Below, in pieces: positions 23,888 through 41,340 of a stretch of 64,000 nt of DNA; the stretch's first letter is position 1; each line of letters opens with the position of its first letter. The stretch is from Spongilla lacustris (lineage: Eukaryota > Porifera > Demospongiae > Spongillida > Spongillidae): assembly GCA_949361645.1 (NCBI GenBank), contig OX442419.1, forward strand, positions 2,949,459 through 3,013,458, written 5' to 3'. Both the position numbers and the translations under genes were made by a program. Under the pieces are notes generated by a model. That model was not told where the DNA came from. It was given only the letters and a program-made list of their open reading frames with translations, and searched no databases.

Positions 23888-24891
23888 CCAGAAAGAGGGA
23901 GAAGTATGCTCTGCTGTCCAAATCCCACCATTTTGTCCCAGTTGCAATTGAGAGTCAGACCTAAGGTGCCCTTGGCTCTCAGTTTGCTCACTGATATCAG
24001 CAGGCGTCAGTAGAGCATCACACATGATCCCCAGTCCCTCTCATTCCTTCTCCAGAGTGTCCATTGCGCTACAGCACGGCAATGCTTGGGCATCTCAGGT
24101 AGCATGTAATTTATATAGTGTAACCATGCATGTGTATCCAGTACTTTTTATATAGTGCAACCCTGTGTGATTATTTTTTACATTTTACATTCTTCAACCA
24201 CGTGGCATAATTAGGTGTAATAACTCTCTAGCCAATCGCTTAGCTAGATAATATAGGCATGTACGAATTGGTTGACATTGATAGTGTTATGCTCAGTGAA
24301 GTGCACTATAGTGTCAGAATTACCAACTATATACAACTGTAGGTTCAAGTGATTTAGTTTTTATTTCAGCAAACTGTGTACAACACGTATTAAACTAGCA
24401 GAACACGTAATCCGACATCCTATATAGCTAACGGTCCTTTCTCACTACCCGGTACACTTTAATTTTGGGCAAGGCCGGTACACTTTTCGCAACCAAAATT
24501 GCACCGCCCGGTACAATTTAGGTTGCGAAGTGTACCGGGCGGTACAATTTTCGCCCGGTACAATTTTGCGTGACAGTCCGCACGCACTGCGTGTCGTACG
24601 CAGCGAGATCAACGACGTGCGTAGGAGTACGCCGTGGACCACATCATCTTATTTGTCATGAAGCAAAGCGCTGGTTTAGCTTTTGGTCCGTCGATCGCGA
24701 GCTATAGTATGCATAAATGATTGATAATTATTTTTTAAACCGGCAGTTACCGGTTGTTTTAAAACGAACAACCGTCAACCTTATAGCTGAACCGACTGGT
24801 TATTTTTTTCAACTTAACCGACCGGTTTTTATTTTAATAACCTGTTACAATCGTTTTTTTTTTTTTTCTAAACTAACAGGTTTCAAGCCTT

Positions 24892-25730
<839 letters not shown>

Positions 25731-26770
25731 CATTGGGCTATTCCAGTTAATAAGTATACACCCCTACTGATGACATAAAATTTGTGTCCTGGGGGGGATT
25801 TTTGAAAATTGTCCTGGGGGGGGGGGGCATCATAGCATAAAATCTCATGTCTTGGGGGGGGGGGGGGGGGGGAGGGGGGGGCGTAGTGTGGCTACATCCT
25901 ACATCACTGTCCTAGGGGTTGTGTACATATCATGTTGGATAATTATTGTTCTTGGGGGGGTAGTGTGGCAATATCACTTTATTATGGTGTTACATGTATG
26001 TATAAATAATAATGTCTTGGGTGGGGGGTAGAGTGGCTATATCACTGTCCTAGGGGGTGTCTACAAATAGTGTCTTGGGGGGGCCGGGGGGGGGGGGGGG
26101 GGGGGGGGGGGGGTAGAGTGGCTATGTCACTGTCCTAGGGGGTGTCTATAAAAATGTCTTGGGGGGGGGGGGGGGGGGTAAAGTGGCTATGTGACTGTCC
26201 TAGGGGGTGTCTAAAAAAAGTGTCTTGGGGGGGGTTGAGTGGCTATGTCACTGTCCTAGGGGGTGTGTATAAAAAATGTCTTGGGGGGGGGGGGGGGGGT
26301 AGAGTGGCTATATGACACTGTCCTAGGGGGTATCTAAAAAAAAGTGTCTTGGGGGGGTAGGGTGGCTATGTCACTGTCCTAGGGGGTGTCTACAAAAAAT
26401 GTCTTGGGGGGGGGGTTGAGTGGCTATGTCACTGTCCTAGGGGGTGTCTTAAAAAAGTGTCTTGGGGGGGTTGAGTGGCTATGTCTCTGTCCTAGGGGGT
26501 GTCTATAAAAAATGTCTTGGGGGGGGGGGGGGGTAGGGTGGCTATGTCACTGTCCTAGGGGGTGTCTACAAAAAGTGTCTTGGGGGGGTTGAGTGGCTAT
26601 GTCACTGTCCTAGGGGGTGTCTATAAAAAATGTCTTGGGGGGGTAGTGTGGCTACATCACCGTCCTAGGGGGTGTGTATAAATCATGTCTTGGGGGGTAG
26701 AGTGACTACATCACCGTCCAAGGGGGTGTGTATAAATCATGTCTTGGGGGGTAGAGTGGCTATAAATCAT
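25731..26770. repeat. G-rich minisatellite array I
   Basis: A border block GGGCTATTCCAGTTAATAAG and CACCCCTACTGATGACAT leads into about fifteen units of 55-75 bp, each with GTGTCTATAAAAAATGTCTT, a poly-G run and GTGGCTATGTCACTGTCCTA. Unit length varies mostly through the poly-G. The same border occurs inverted at the far edge of the array at 34500-35930. Confidence 0.92.
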
Positions 26771-27839
26771 GTCTTGTAATAGTGTACATGCTTGCTGGCA
26801 CGTTCAACTCATACGTAGCAAGGGTTTGGCTGGGTACCAGACTGGCTTCATACGTGATACAGGGGCGGGTATGTGATACACCCTATGGAGGGGAGTGGGT
26901 CCTATCTGCCTCTTTCCGTATCAGCCTCCCTAAAGTCACAGGGTTGACCCAGGAGGAATCCCATGTAACAGCCGACCCCTCCCCCAAGCCCAACCCCCAC
27001 TGTTATGCACCTTCTCTCAGATAACATGATAAAAATTTGATTCAAACAGCAAACATTCTAAAAGCATGTGCAGTCCAAATTCTGTTGTTGTAGAGCATTC
27101 CAAAATTATACAGCATCTCTAAACAGAATGGAAGAGAAAATATGTAAATTAAAATGATACCACCATTGCCTTCAAATCTTATATACCATCAACTTTCTCA
27201 GAACTCAGAGAGAATGTTGTAACATGTGAAGTCACAAAGGCTTGCTCTAAAGTGAGCAATTGAAGAGCATTTTAAAAATGAATCTTTCTCAGTGCCAAAG
27301 GAGTGAATATATATAACTTGAAGTTTGGGGGTAACCAAAGTATGTGTACTAAGCCCTCCACCCCCACACTAAGCCCTCTACCCTCCACCCTCACCAAAAA
27401 AAGGCTCATGTTTTGAACAAGGGTACTGTTGTGATCTCGAGCACTGCTGCACTTTTTGCTTTGAGGGCATTATTTCTTTCCATATATGTTGAACAGGTAC
27501 ACACTAGCATTAATGATTACGACGATACGAGCCATTTTATTGTGGGAGCGGAGGGGGGGGGGGGCCTTAGTATATGCACTTTACGGTAAGTGTACATGTA
27601 ACACATGCACAAGTCCAGATATGTACACCAATCTTGCTTAACAGACACAACACAGAGACACACACTAACAGACATATGAACACCACAACATAAAGAGTGG
27701 GCATGCTCTTATGCAAGCTGGGAGGATTGTAAAATGGATTGAAATTGAAACATAACATAGTGTCACTGGTTCAACCACAAGAAGTGCATACATGTAAGTA
27801 CAATTACAAGTAGAGCTATGTTAAAACAAACATGCACAC
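26771..27839. other. No gene recognised; half-copy of a hairpin element
   Basis: Positions 27158-27223 match one arm of the hairpin elements at 51163 and 55601 (ATTGCCTTCAAATCTTATAT, ACTTTCTCAGA, GAGAGAATGTT). A plus-strand 80-codon frame at 26782-27024 has normal composition but no recognisable domain. Confidence 0.5.
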
Positions 27840-28395
27840 CCCCAACAGACACATACACACACCCAACAGACACATACACACCCAGCAAACACATACCCAA
27901 CAGACACATACACCCCCACATACACACTTCACACCCAACAGACACATACACACACCCAACACACACCCAACAGACACATACACACCCAACACACACATAC
28001 ACACACCCAACAGACACATACACACACCCAACAAACACTTCACACCCAACAGACACATACACACACCCAACATACACATACACCCCCCACATACACCCCC
28101 ACATACACACACCCAACAAACACACTTCACACCCAACAGACACATACACACACCCAACATACACATACACCCCCCACATACACATACACCCCCACATACA
28201 CACTTCACACCCAACAGATACATACACACACCCAACAGACACATACACCCCCCACATACACATACCCAACAGACACATACACCCCCCACATACACACATC
28301 ACACCCAACAGACATACACACACCCAACAGACACATACACACCCCCACATACACACTTCACACCCAACAGACACATACACACCGAACAGACATAT
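27840..28395. repeat. CCCAACAGACACATACACAC minisatellite
   Basis: About twenty-five irregular copies of a 20-22 bp C/A-rich unit, some replaced by CACCCCCCACATACACA. It is open in several frames on both strands; these are not genes. Confidence 0.95.
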
Positions 28396-29152
28396 AGAGA
28401 CACATATAAATATAACAAAGAGTGAGCTTGGTCTTAATTTATGCGAGCAATGGATGATGGATTTACATAACATACGTTTAGTCAGTGCCAAGGAGTTCAT
28501 ACAGTTGGGTATGTTTTTATCACACAGGGGATTACAGACTGAAGAGAATGGAAGGGGGAGTAGGGTCATGGTGATAAAAACTACATAGACAGAAGTGTAC
28601 ACATAACAGTTAAAACTAGATATGCATTGCTACACACATGCTAAACACACACAGACAGATACAGTCTACTCCCGTTATAAGCGCACTGCGTTATAAGCGC
28701 ATTCTCCCTTTATAAGCGCAGGGGGCGTACTTTGTGGCAATACCTAACGTACAGTGTGTAATGAATTCATATTTCATGTTTTAAAAACCTCGACCCACAA
28801 CACAGCAGCCGTTAAACAAATTGAAAACACAACTATTCAGGCATTGACAAAGGATATAGGATAAGTGCGCGCGTCATGCATACATGTAGCTGGTCAAGGA
28901 TATAACGCTATCACGGACAAAAGGTTTTGTTCACGCACAAAAAGTTTATGCATAGATCGATGCAGCTAACAATATACATGGTATTGCTCTAACCTATACC
29001 TGCAGATAGAAAGGCAGTCATTTCCTTTCTGTCGTGGGATCAGCGCACAAAACCTTTTGTTATTATGCATCATCGATACAAAGAGCGCCTTTATACTGAG
29101 ATATATGCATGCGCTAAAAACTTGCGTGTTGTAACATTGTGACTGACTTGCG

Positions 29153-31669
29153 ATGTCCGAGCTCAAAAGAACAAGGACTCGGCTAACAGGGGCTGAGAAA
29201 CACGAAATTGCTAAAAGAAGAATGCAAACTGGTCATTCAGAAGAAGCGGTAGCAGCATGGTTCAAATTGCAGACGGGAAAGGTGATACATCGATCTGTAG
29301 TTGGCAGATGTATTAAAGCTGGTTACCACGAGCTATGCCTTGGTGAGCCTGCAGCTAAACGTTGTAAGAGACGAAGCTCTAAATGGCCTTTGCTTGATGA
29401 AGGTTTATTCTCCTGGTTTTGCAGGTAATGCTTGGTGCTAGCTGGTTGTATACTGACAAGAGCATTCGTACATAGTACATGACTTGTTCTGTAATAATTC
29501 TTAGTCTTTTACACTGTACAGTGTGCGTGAACGCAACGGCATGCTTTCGGGTGCTCTACTACTGTCAAAAGCATCCGAACTAGCTCAACACCTTCACATA
29601 CGTCTTTCTTCGTCCTCTAACAGTAGGCAGCAGCCATCTGTCTCAACCACAGCATTATCATCAAGCCAACAGTCGTTACTGTCCAGCCAGCAATCATCAC
29701 CATCCAGCCAGCAATCATCACCATCCAGCCAGCAATCATCACCATCCAGCCAGCAATCATCACCATCCAGCCAGCAATCATCACCATCCAGCCAGCAATC
29801 ATCACCATCCAGCCAGCAATCATCACCATCCAGCCAGCAATCATTACCATCTAGCCAGCAATCATCACCATCCAGCCAGCAATCATTACCATCCAGCCAG
29901 CAATCATCCCCATCCAGCCAGCAATCATCACCAACCAGCCAGCAATCATCACCATCTAGCCAGCAATCATCACCATCTAGCCAGCAATCATCACCATCTA
30001 GCCAGCAATCATCACCATCTAGCCAGCAATCATCACCATCCAGCCTACAGCCATCACCATCTAGCCAACAGCCATCACCATCTAGCCAACAGCCATCACC
30101 ATCCAGCCAACAGCCATCACCATCCAGCCAACAGCCATCTCACTCAGCCCGACCTCCATATGCAGGAAGTGAGACTGATGACGAAGATTTAAATGCAGAA
30201 GGTGAGCTTATTTTAAGTCAGGGATGGCTTTCAAGATGGAAAGCAAGACATGGAGTATTCAGTGTAAAGCTGCACGGAGAAGCAGGTGGAGCTGATCAAG
30301 CAGGCATAGCATGTGCTAGAAGAGAGCTGCCTAGTATCATCGAAGGATACAGTCCAAATGATGTCTTCAACTGTGATGAGACTGGGTTGTTTTATAGGCA
30401 AGCTGTAAGTATATACGCATATGAAACAACCCCTAATATTCACCTGCTATCACGGTGAATAATTCATATCTAGACTTTTGTGTAAAGCTTATATTTCCTC
30501 TACAGCCTGATCGTACACTGTCAACTACTGCTGATATTCGAGGGGCTAAAAAGGCCAAGGACTGTGTCACAGTTTGCCTTGCTGTGAATGTCACAGGAAG
30601 TGAACGCCTGAAGCCGCTTGTGATTCATAAATACAAAAGACCACGATGCTTTGGCAAGTCATTCAACCCAAACAGCTTGGTATGGTACTACAACAACAAA
30701 AAGGCCTGGATGTGCTCTGATGTAAGGATGGTGCATTACTGTAACATGTGCAATTTACTTCTATTTATATACAGGTGTTCTCTGATTGGTCAGTGATAAT
30801 CAATGAACAGTTTAAGGCTCAGAATCGCCAATGCCTGATGCTCCTTGACAATGCCACATCACATGCTGTCAGAAATGTAGCACCAACAAAAGTTGGCAGC
30901 TTGCATGCAATCAAGCTGAGTAACCTGCTGCTACTATTTCTGCCAGCAAATTGCACTTCTGCGGTTCAGCCACTGGACCAAGGGGTCATTGCTGCATTTA
31001 AAGTTCGTTATAAATGCAAGTTGGCTCAACATATGGTGATGCAATATGACATTAACCCTAGACAGGACATGCGGACCCTTTCACTAAAAACAGATGTGAA
31101 ACAGGTCAATCATATTAAATGTTGTTTGAGATACATGTATAATGAACTAAGGTTTCTGTTTTTAGGCAATTATCTGGCTGGTAGGAGCATGGAGTGAAAT
31201 ATCGCAGAACACCATCATCAACTGTTGGTGTAAAACAGGTATATTGCCAGATGAATGACAATGCAGGCTAAAGCCAGGCAATGCAGCATATATAGCTGCA
31301 GAAGCTGCTGAGAATGTTCCTCTGATGAACATCTCATCTGCAATTCAAAGACTCCCTGTGGTCAATGGTGTTAGTCACATGACTGCAGTGGAATGGGTTA
31401 TGGACCCTGGGGAAACGGAGACTGAGGGAACTGAGACTATTGCAGAGATAGCTGCAAGGATTACTGGTCAACCAATGTCAGATGAAAATGGTGAAGACCC
31501 AAATGAAGAACCAAATGATGTGGAACCCAAGCCAGTCTCATTGCGTGAAGCCCAGACCAGCTCACTGGTTTTGTCACAGTTTGTGGGAGACAACATTGGA
31601 ACCTTCTCAGAAGAAGAGTACAAGATGGTGCTACAATTTGTTGAAAAAATCCAAAAGCTGCCTGCCTAA
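29153..31669 (+). CDS. pogo/Tigger-like transposase, five exons, one in-frame stop
   Basis: Exons 29153-29424, 29522-30404, 30506-30721, 30775-31104 and 31166-31669 join in phase with GT-AG borders. Exon 1 gives an N-terminal helix-turn-helix (LTGAEKHEIAKRRMQTGHSE). Exon 2 has VRERNGMLSGALLLSKA, a long SSPSSQQ repeat, and a second DNA-binding segment with GWLSRWKARHGV. The catalytic region follows, with the three acidic residues of the family in NCDETGLFYRQ, LLDNATSH and QPLDQGVI. Exon 5 continues the family pattern (AWSEISQNTIINCW) but hits TGA at 31256, after about 597 codons; beyond it the same frame stays open for another 136 codons to 31669. This may be a single disabling mutation, or the true end with a decayed tail. 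Otherwise the gene looks young. The enzyme would cut and paste the surrounding element at TA sites. Confidence 0.9.
29655..30150 (+). repeat. Coding 21-bp repeat, SSPSSQQ
   Basis: About twenty-two tandem units of 21 bp in frame within transposase exon 2, separating the two DNA-binding segments. The last units change to PSPSSQQ. It is an in-frame expansion that keeps the gene open. Confidence 0.95.
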
Positions 31670-31827
31670 TTCGTACATGCCAGCTAAAATTCATTGCTCA
31701 CAGTTTACATACGCAATTTAGTGGCTACAAAGCCACAAACCCACTCCCGTTATAAGCGCATTGTACGGGCCATGTATGGTATAAGCGCAGGGAACAAACG
31801 TGGCGCTTATAACGGGAGTTGACTGTA

Positions 31828-32576
31828 CACATAAACGTAAGAGTTAGCTTGCTCGTTGTCAGATGGGGCCTGGTGACGCTAGCTATCTCCAAGGTGGCGC
31901 TTCAGTGGTTTCTGGCCACAATGACAACTGACCCTGACCACAAGCTACATGGGAGTTTCAACCTTTATGGCTTCCAAATCTGATAAAATCTGTTGTGGGT
32001 ATTGCTAACTACATGAAGTCGTCCCAGCTAACATTTCGCTTCAATCATGAGAAAGATGCAGTGCAATAAACCTCTTATCTGAGTGAATCATTTCTTATCA
32101 GTTCCGGAAAACACTTTTGTAAGGTTCAAGTGTGCGTTATCTACATGTATGTCTGAGCTTTCTAAGCGTTGGCAGTTTTACTACATTGTAGGTATTCAAT
32201 GGCTCTATCCAAATACTCTAGCTAAAGTCGAATTGATTCTACATGTACAGTACATCAGCAATTGTAGTATAGCTTATTGTACTCATGACAGACACTTCCT
32301 TCATAGGACCTACATGCACTAACATGTAGTAGAATGAACTGCCCAAGGAGGTTGGGTAAACCAGATGATCAATGTTCAGGATAGAACAACCACAGTAACC
32401 ACAAAGACAGATGTAACAGTTAAACAGATACACGTATGCAACACTATCTTGCACACAACAGGACAATCACAAACGCACAACACACACACACAGAGCATGT
32501 ACAGAGGCAGACACACAAACGTACAGACACAAACAAACGCATAACAAAGACATGCACATGTACAAGCACGCACGCG

Positions 32577-32635
<59 letters not shown>

Positions 32636-33934
32636 TATAACATGAAGCTTGCTCTTAGTGAAAATGGATCCAAAAGAAACATGCATAGTAGAGCAAACTG
32701 CCCAAGGAGGTAGGGTAAACCAGATGATCAATGTGATAGAACAACCACAGTAACCACAAAGACAGATGCACAAGTTAGTTTTAAAAGACAAAAGCACAAG
32801 GAAAAAAAAAAGAAACAAGACACACCACACTGACAGACCTGCACACTATAGAGGCTTGCTCTTATTGAGCACTTTATAAAATGGATTGAAAGGAAACAGA
32901 CAGGTACAACAACACATGTTTTGTCAGTGCACAAGGAGTATGTAATGCTTAAGTCAACCAGTAGCAGCGAGTGCTTACCTTTGTGAGCTGAATGTCTCTT
33001 GAGTCTATCCTGTGCCATTGTAGTGTACTATTCAATACCAGCAGTACCTTTCCTATTTCCTGATGTCTCCTGACATGCCATCATGCCCAAGCAATTCATG
33101 GAGAGTGGGCTTTTGGTTCAGAGGAAAAAGTTGGTGAGATGATCATATCTCCTGGAGAGATAGATGTATACATTTGAACAGTTTAGCAAAGTTAATAATA
33201 ACCTTAGTGACTCGCATAAAGGATACAACAAATATTAGTTAAGTGGCTTTTTTATCTACATACATGTCTCTCTTCTTTAATGACAGTACAATAATACTTC
33301 AATGGGTATTAATAACAGACAAGGGCAATAAAAATACTCTTTTTAGGATACTCCTACTAGAAAATTACATCTCACTTTTAAAAATTATAGTGCCCATTCA
33401 TCTAGAAACTGTAAGTTTTTAACAACACAGCACAGAGAACTCCTCGCAGAATTGTACCTTTAGCCACAATACCAGGCTGGATCATGCCCAAGCTGGTTAC
33501 GAGTACTGAGTACTGGAACGGACGTATATGAAGTATAAAACTGCATGTATAAGAATGATAAGAATGACATGAGGAATGACACCCAGAGAAACGCACATGC
33601 ACCAGAACTTTGTTCCGTTGACGAATTCACGTGCACCCCAGGCCCCCCAATTTCTAAATAGAGCGCATCTATCTTATATTTATGCGTCAAACTAACGACT
33701 AACGAAACTTGTAATAACGTTAACACAGCACAAAACTGCTTGTAGAACTGTACCTCTAGCCAAAATACCAGACTGGATAGCCCGCCAACGAAACGCACAC
33801 AGCACAGCTTTGACATGATACACATCACGCGCGCGGATATAATTTAGTTTAATTAACGAACTGATGCAATTGGCTTGCTAATTAGCAAACAACACCCACG
33901 CGAACATGGTAGTTCACTGGACACTATATTAGCT
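31828..33934. other. No gene recognised; local duplications
   Basis: AACTGCCCAAGGAGG plus about 80 bp following it occurs at 32338 and 32697, with a (CA)n run between them (32578-32633). A second duplication pairs about 33425-33480 with 33725-33780 (GTACCTYTAGCCAMAATACC type). No exon could be supported. Confidence 0.55.
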
Positions 33935-34002
33935 AAACCATAGATATTTAAGTAATTTAAGTAATAAAAGTAAGTAATTTACTTTAATATCTATGGCTAA
34001 AC
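33935..34002. repeat. Imperfect inverted repeat
   Basis: CCATAGATATTTAAGTAA on the left is mirrored by TTTACTTTAATATCTATGG on the right across a short A/T loop; a small hairpin-forming element. Confidence 0.8.
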
Positions 34003-34499
34003 GATCACACCGTTTTAGACCCTGACAAGCATCCATTATTACCCATAGCAGAGATTCTTGTCATATCCCCGGTGGTAAAACAGCGAATACCGCATCTCTT
34101 ACACACACATGGCATATTAAAAAAGGCATATTGAATTGATAATTTTGCCTCAGGGGGATGTACAATTCATATAATGACAAACATTCTTGGCAACAACACC
34201 ACACATCTGCACCCACACCTTCCAACAAGGGATCTCTGACTGACCAGCCCACATGGTTTGTTCAAACTGACAAGCCATTGAGTGCATGTGAATTCCACAG
34301 GTATTTGCTCTTCCATGGAGCTATTCAGTGCTAAAAGACACCTTCAGAATGTATACATGTGCATCATCATCACAATACACAGCATTTACCATACATCACA
34401 TTAAATGAAAACTAATGGTATTGGCTCATATATGCACCACTAGTACAGAATTTGCCTTGGTAAAGGAAATAGTTAATTGGATGTCAACATTAAAATCCC
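34003..34499. other. No gene recognised
   Basis: Unique sequence; nothing supported. Confidence 0.5.
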
Positions 34500-34517
34500 C
34501 CTATGGACATTTTTGAA

Positions 34518-34551
<34 letters not shown>

Positions 34552-35930
34552 AATTTACTGGGGGTAGTGGACCCAGATACATGTATATGGCTGTCCCAAG
34601 GATATAAATCACAGCCCTCATGACTGTTTAATTAGAATGTTAACCTGTTCCAGGGGTTCTATTAACAATGAATAATGCATAAAAATAAAATAAAAAGAAG
34701 CAAGTTTAAATTGCCATAAATCATGTGGAGCTACAATAAATATAGGAGCTCTAAATCATGTGTGAATTTAAATTTAGATTTTAAAAATTCATGTCCTGAG
34801 GTGGGATCAGGAGGGTGCTATAAATCTTGTCCTGGGGGGGGGGGGGGAAGAAATGTGTAAGTCATGTCCAGGAGGGTGCTAAAAATCCTGCCCTTGGAGG
34901 GGGGGGGGGGGGGGGGGGGAAGAAATGATATAAGTCATGACCAGGTGGGTGCTTGTCCTGGGGGTGGGGGCGTGGGGGGAGGGGAGGAATGATATAAGTC
35001 ATGTCTGGGGGGGGGGAATGATATAAGTCATGTCCAGGGGGGTGCTATAAATCTTGTTGGGGGGAGGGGGGGGAGAAATGATATAAGTCATGACCAGGTG
35101 GGTGCTTGTCCTGGGGGTGGGGGCGTGGGGGGAGGGGAGGAATGATATAAGTCATGTCTGGGGGGGGGGGGGGGGGGGGGGAGAAATGATATAAGTCATG
35201 ACCAGGTGGGTGCTATAAATCTTGTCCTGGGGGTGGGGGGGGTGGGGGGAGGGGAGGAATGACATAAGTCATGTCCGAGGGGATGCTAAAAATCTTGTCC
35301 TGTGGGGGGAAGATATAAGTCATATCCAGGGGTATAAATATTGTCCTTGGGGGGGGGGGGGGGGGGAAGAATCATAAAAGTCATGTCCAGGGGGGTGCTA
35401 TAAATCTTGTCCTGGGGGGGGGGGGGGGGAATGATGTCCAGGGAGGGACCAGAGGAGTGATATAAACCTTGTCCTGGGGGGGAGTTGTAATCCATGTCCT
35501 GGGGGGGTGGGGGTGGTATACATCATGTCCAGGGGGGGAACTATAAAACATGTCCTGGGGGGGGGGGGGGGGGGGGCATATTATATCATGTGTTGAGGGA
35601 AGTTATAATCCATGTCTTGGGGGTGGTGGGGAATGATAAAAGTCATGTCCAGGGGGGGGCGCTATAAATTTTGTCCTGGGGGGGTGTGTGTGTGTGTGTG
35701 TGTGAATGGTGTAAATCATGTCCTGGGGGAACTACAAATCATATACTGGGTAGTGTACATACTGCTGTCCTGGGGCATGTGTTATGATGTGTGACTGTCC
35801 TGGGGGGGAGGTAATATATCTGTCTTGGGGGGGGGGGGGTATAATTAGTATCCGTGTCCAGGGGGGTTAATTTATAAATAATGTCATCAGTAGGGGTGTA
35901 CACTTATTAACTGGAATAGCCCATTGGCAA
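34500..35930. repeat. G-rich minisatellite array II
   Basis: About twenty degenerate units of 40-80 bp built from ATAAGTCATGTCCAGG, poly-G, and CTATAAATCTTGTCCTGGGG. The right border carries, in reverse complement, the same block that opens array I (GTCATCAGTAGGGGTG and ACTTATTAACTGGAATAGCC). A small (TG)n sits at 35686-35704. Poly-G lengths are unreliable. Confidence 0.92.
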
Positions 35931-35941
35931 ATCAGATCGAG

Positions 35942-36009
35942 CCGCTTTGTGGTCAATGAATATAATTAGTAGGCCCCATTACAGATTAAATTCGTTGACC
36001 ACAAAGCGG
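35942..36009. repeat. Hairpin with 15-bp perfect arms
   Basis: CCGCTTTGTGGTCAA (35942-35956) and its complement (35995-36009) enclose a 38-base loop, immediately beyond the border of minisatellite II. Confidence 0.9.
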
Positions 36010-36795
36010 ATCAATCAGGTTTGCCTTTGTTGTGTATTTAATTTCATCCATGTGGTTGCAGGTAGTTTAGGTGTTATGTAAAGTTTTTTTTGCACCCATC
36101 AATGCATATAGATCTATAGTCTTTGTAACGTGTGCAAAACAAAAAGGCACCACAGTGACACCTATAGAGAAATCATGTACTGTTATGCCATGTTATTATT
36201 ATGAACAGGAGCCTTTGGATTAGGGCACTGGTACTTTCTTTAGGGTTTAGCGTACTAGCAAAGTCAACGAGTCAACTTTTCACCCCCTACATTCTCCTTT
36301 TACACCCATCTAATAATTAAATAAATAAATAAATAAATAAAACTAAAAAGACCAGAGAGCGCCACATAAAATGCTTCATCTCTTCGCCTTCTGTAGCTCT
36401 TGAGGCATACTCTGCAACGCACAATGGAGTGATTGAGCTCATGCAGTGACTTGCAGTCCCATCTTCATCAAGCGCATCTGCACTTGATGAAGATATAGTG
36501 ATAGTGTGTTGAGTATGATATTTATAAGTTTTGAAATTTCATCATGCACACACAATTAGTCACTAAGACAGTCCGATCATGTGACATTGATCGACCAGGC
36601 TGAACTGGTCTCCTAGGTATGCTAAACTTAGCCCACATGATATGGAAAGGGGAAAAAAGCAACAATACACACAAATAAATACAATGATACAAAATGTTTC
36701 TTTACAAAAATTATAAAAAGTCCAGACCACATATATGTACATATACATGTACCCTCCCCCCCCCCCCCCTCAACACATACACACACACAGAAAGT
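36010..36795. other. No gene recognised; downstream flank of the kinase gene
   Basis: Contains an (AAAT)n run at 36316-36341 and a poly-C run at 36754-36768. It should include the 3' untranslated region of the kinase gene on the minus strand; a polyadenylation site was not assigned. Confidence 0.5.
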
Positions 36796-41206
<4,411 letters not shown>

Positions 41207-41340
41207 CTGTAGTAGAAGGATCAGCAATGATTATTAATGACCTACATGTCATCACATGAGATGAAGGTCTAAATAACCTACATCAAGATGAGATGAAGGT
41301 TTTGGGAGAAGGTCGGGTATGTGTACCTGGTATGGGCTTG

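Larger units (their letters stand above)
21152..24891. mobile_element. Composite element with two nested inverted-repeat pairs
   Basis: The outer ends AAGCTTGAAACCGGTTG (21152) and, inverted, AAGGCTTGAAACCTGTTAG (24891) lead into AACCGGTT-rich arms of about 170 bp. Further in, 21481-21620 and 24427-24576 are a second inverted pair, running CTGTCACGCAAAA to GGACCGTTAGC, and each arm is internally palindromic around GGTACAATTTTGGTTGCG. The interior contains an open frame broken by another transposon. No target duplication was found for either pair. Confidence 0.75.
28662..31825 (+). mobile_element. pogo/Tigger-type DNA transposon, 3.16 kb
   Basis: The ends CAGTCTACTCCCGTTATAAG and (inverted) CAGTCAACTCCCGTTATAAG differ by one base over 20, and TA dinucleotides flank both (28660-28661, 31826-31827), as expected for a Tc1/mariner-superfamily element. 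Further GTTATAAGCGC copies sit inside each end (28690, 28710; 31774, 31803). The single gene inside is a pogo/Tigger transposase. Confidence 0.95.

Noticed and set aside
27763..28602. 279- and 256-codon frames on both strands across the CCCAACAGACACATACACAC array
   Set aside because: Multi-frame openness and 22-bp periodicity show a minisatellite, not a Cys-rich protein gene.
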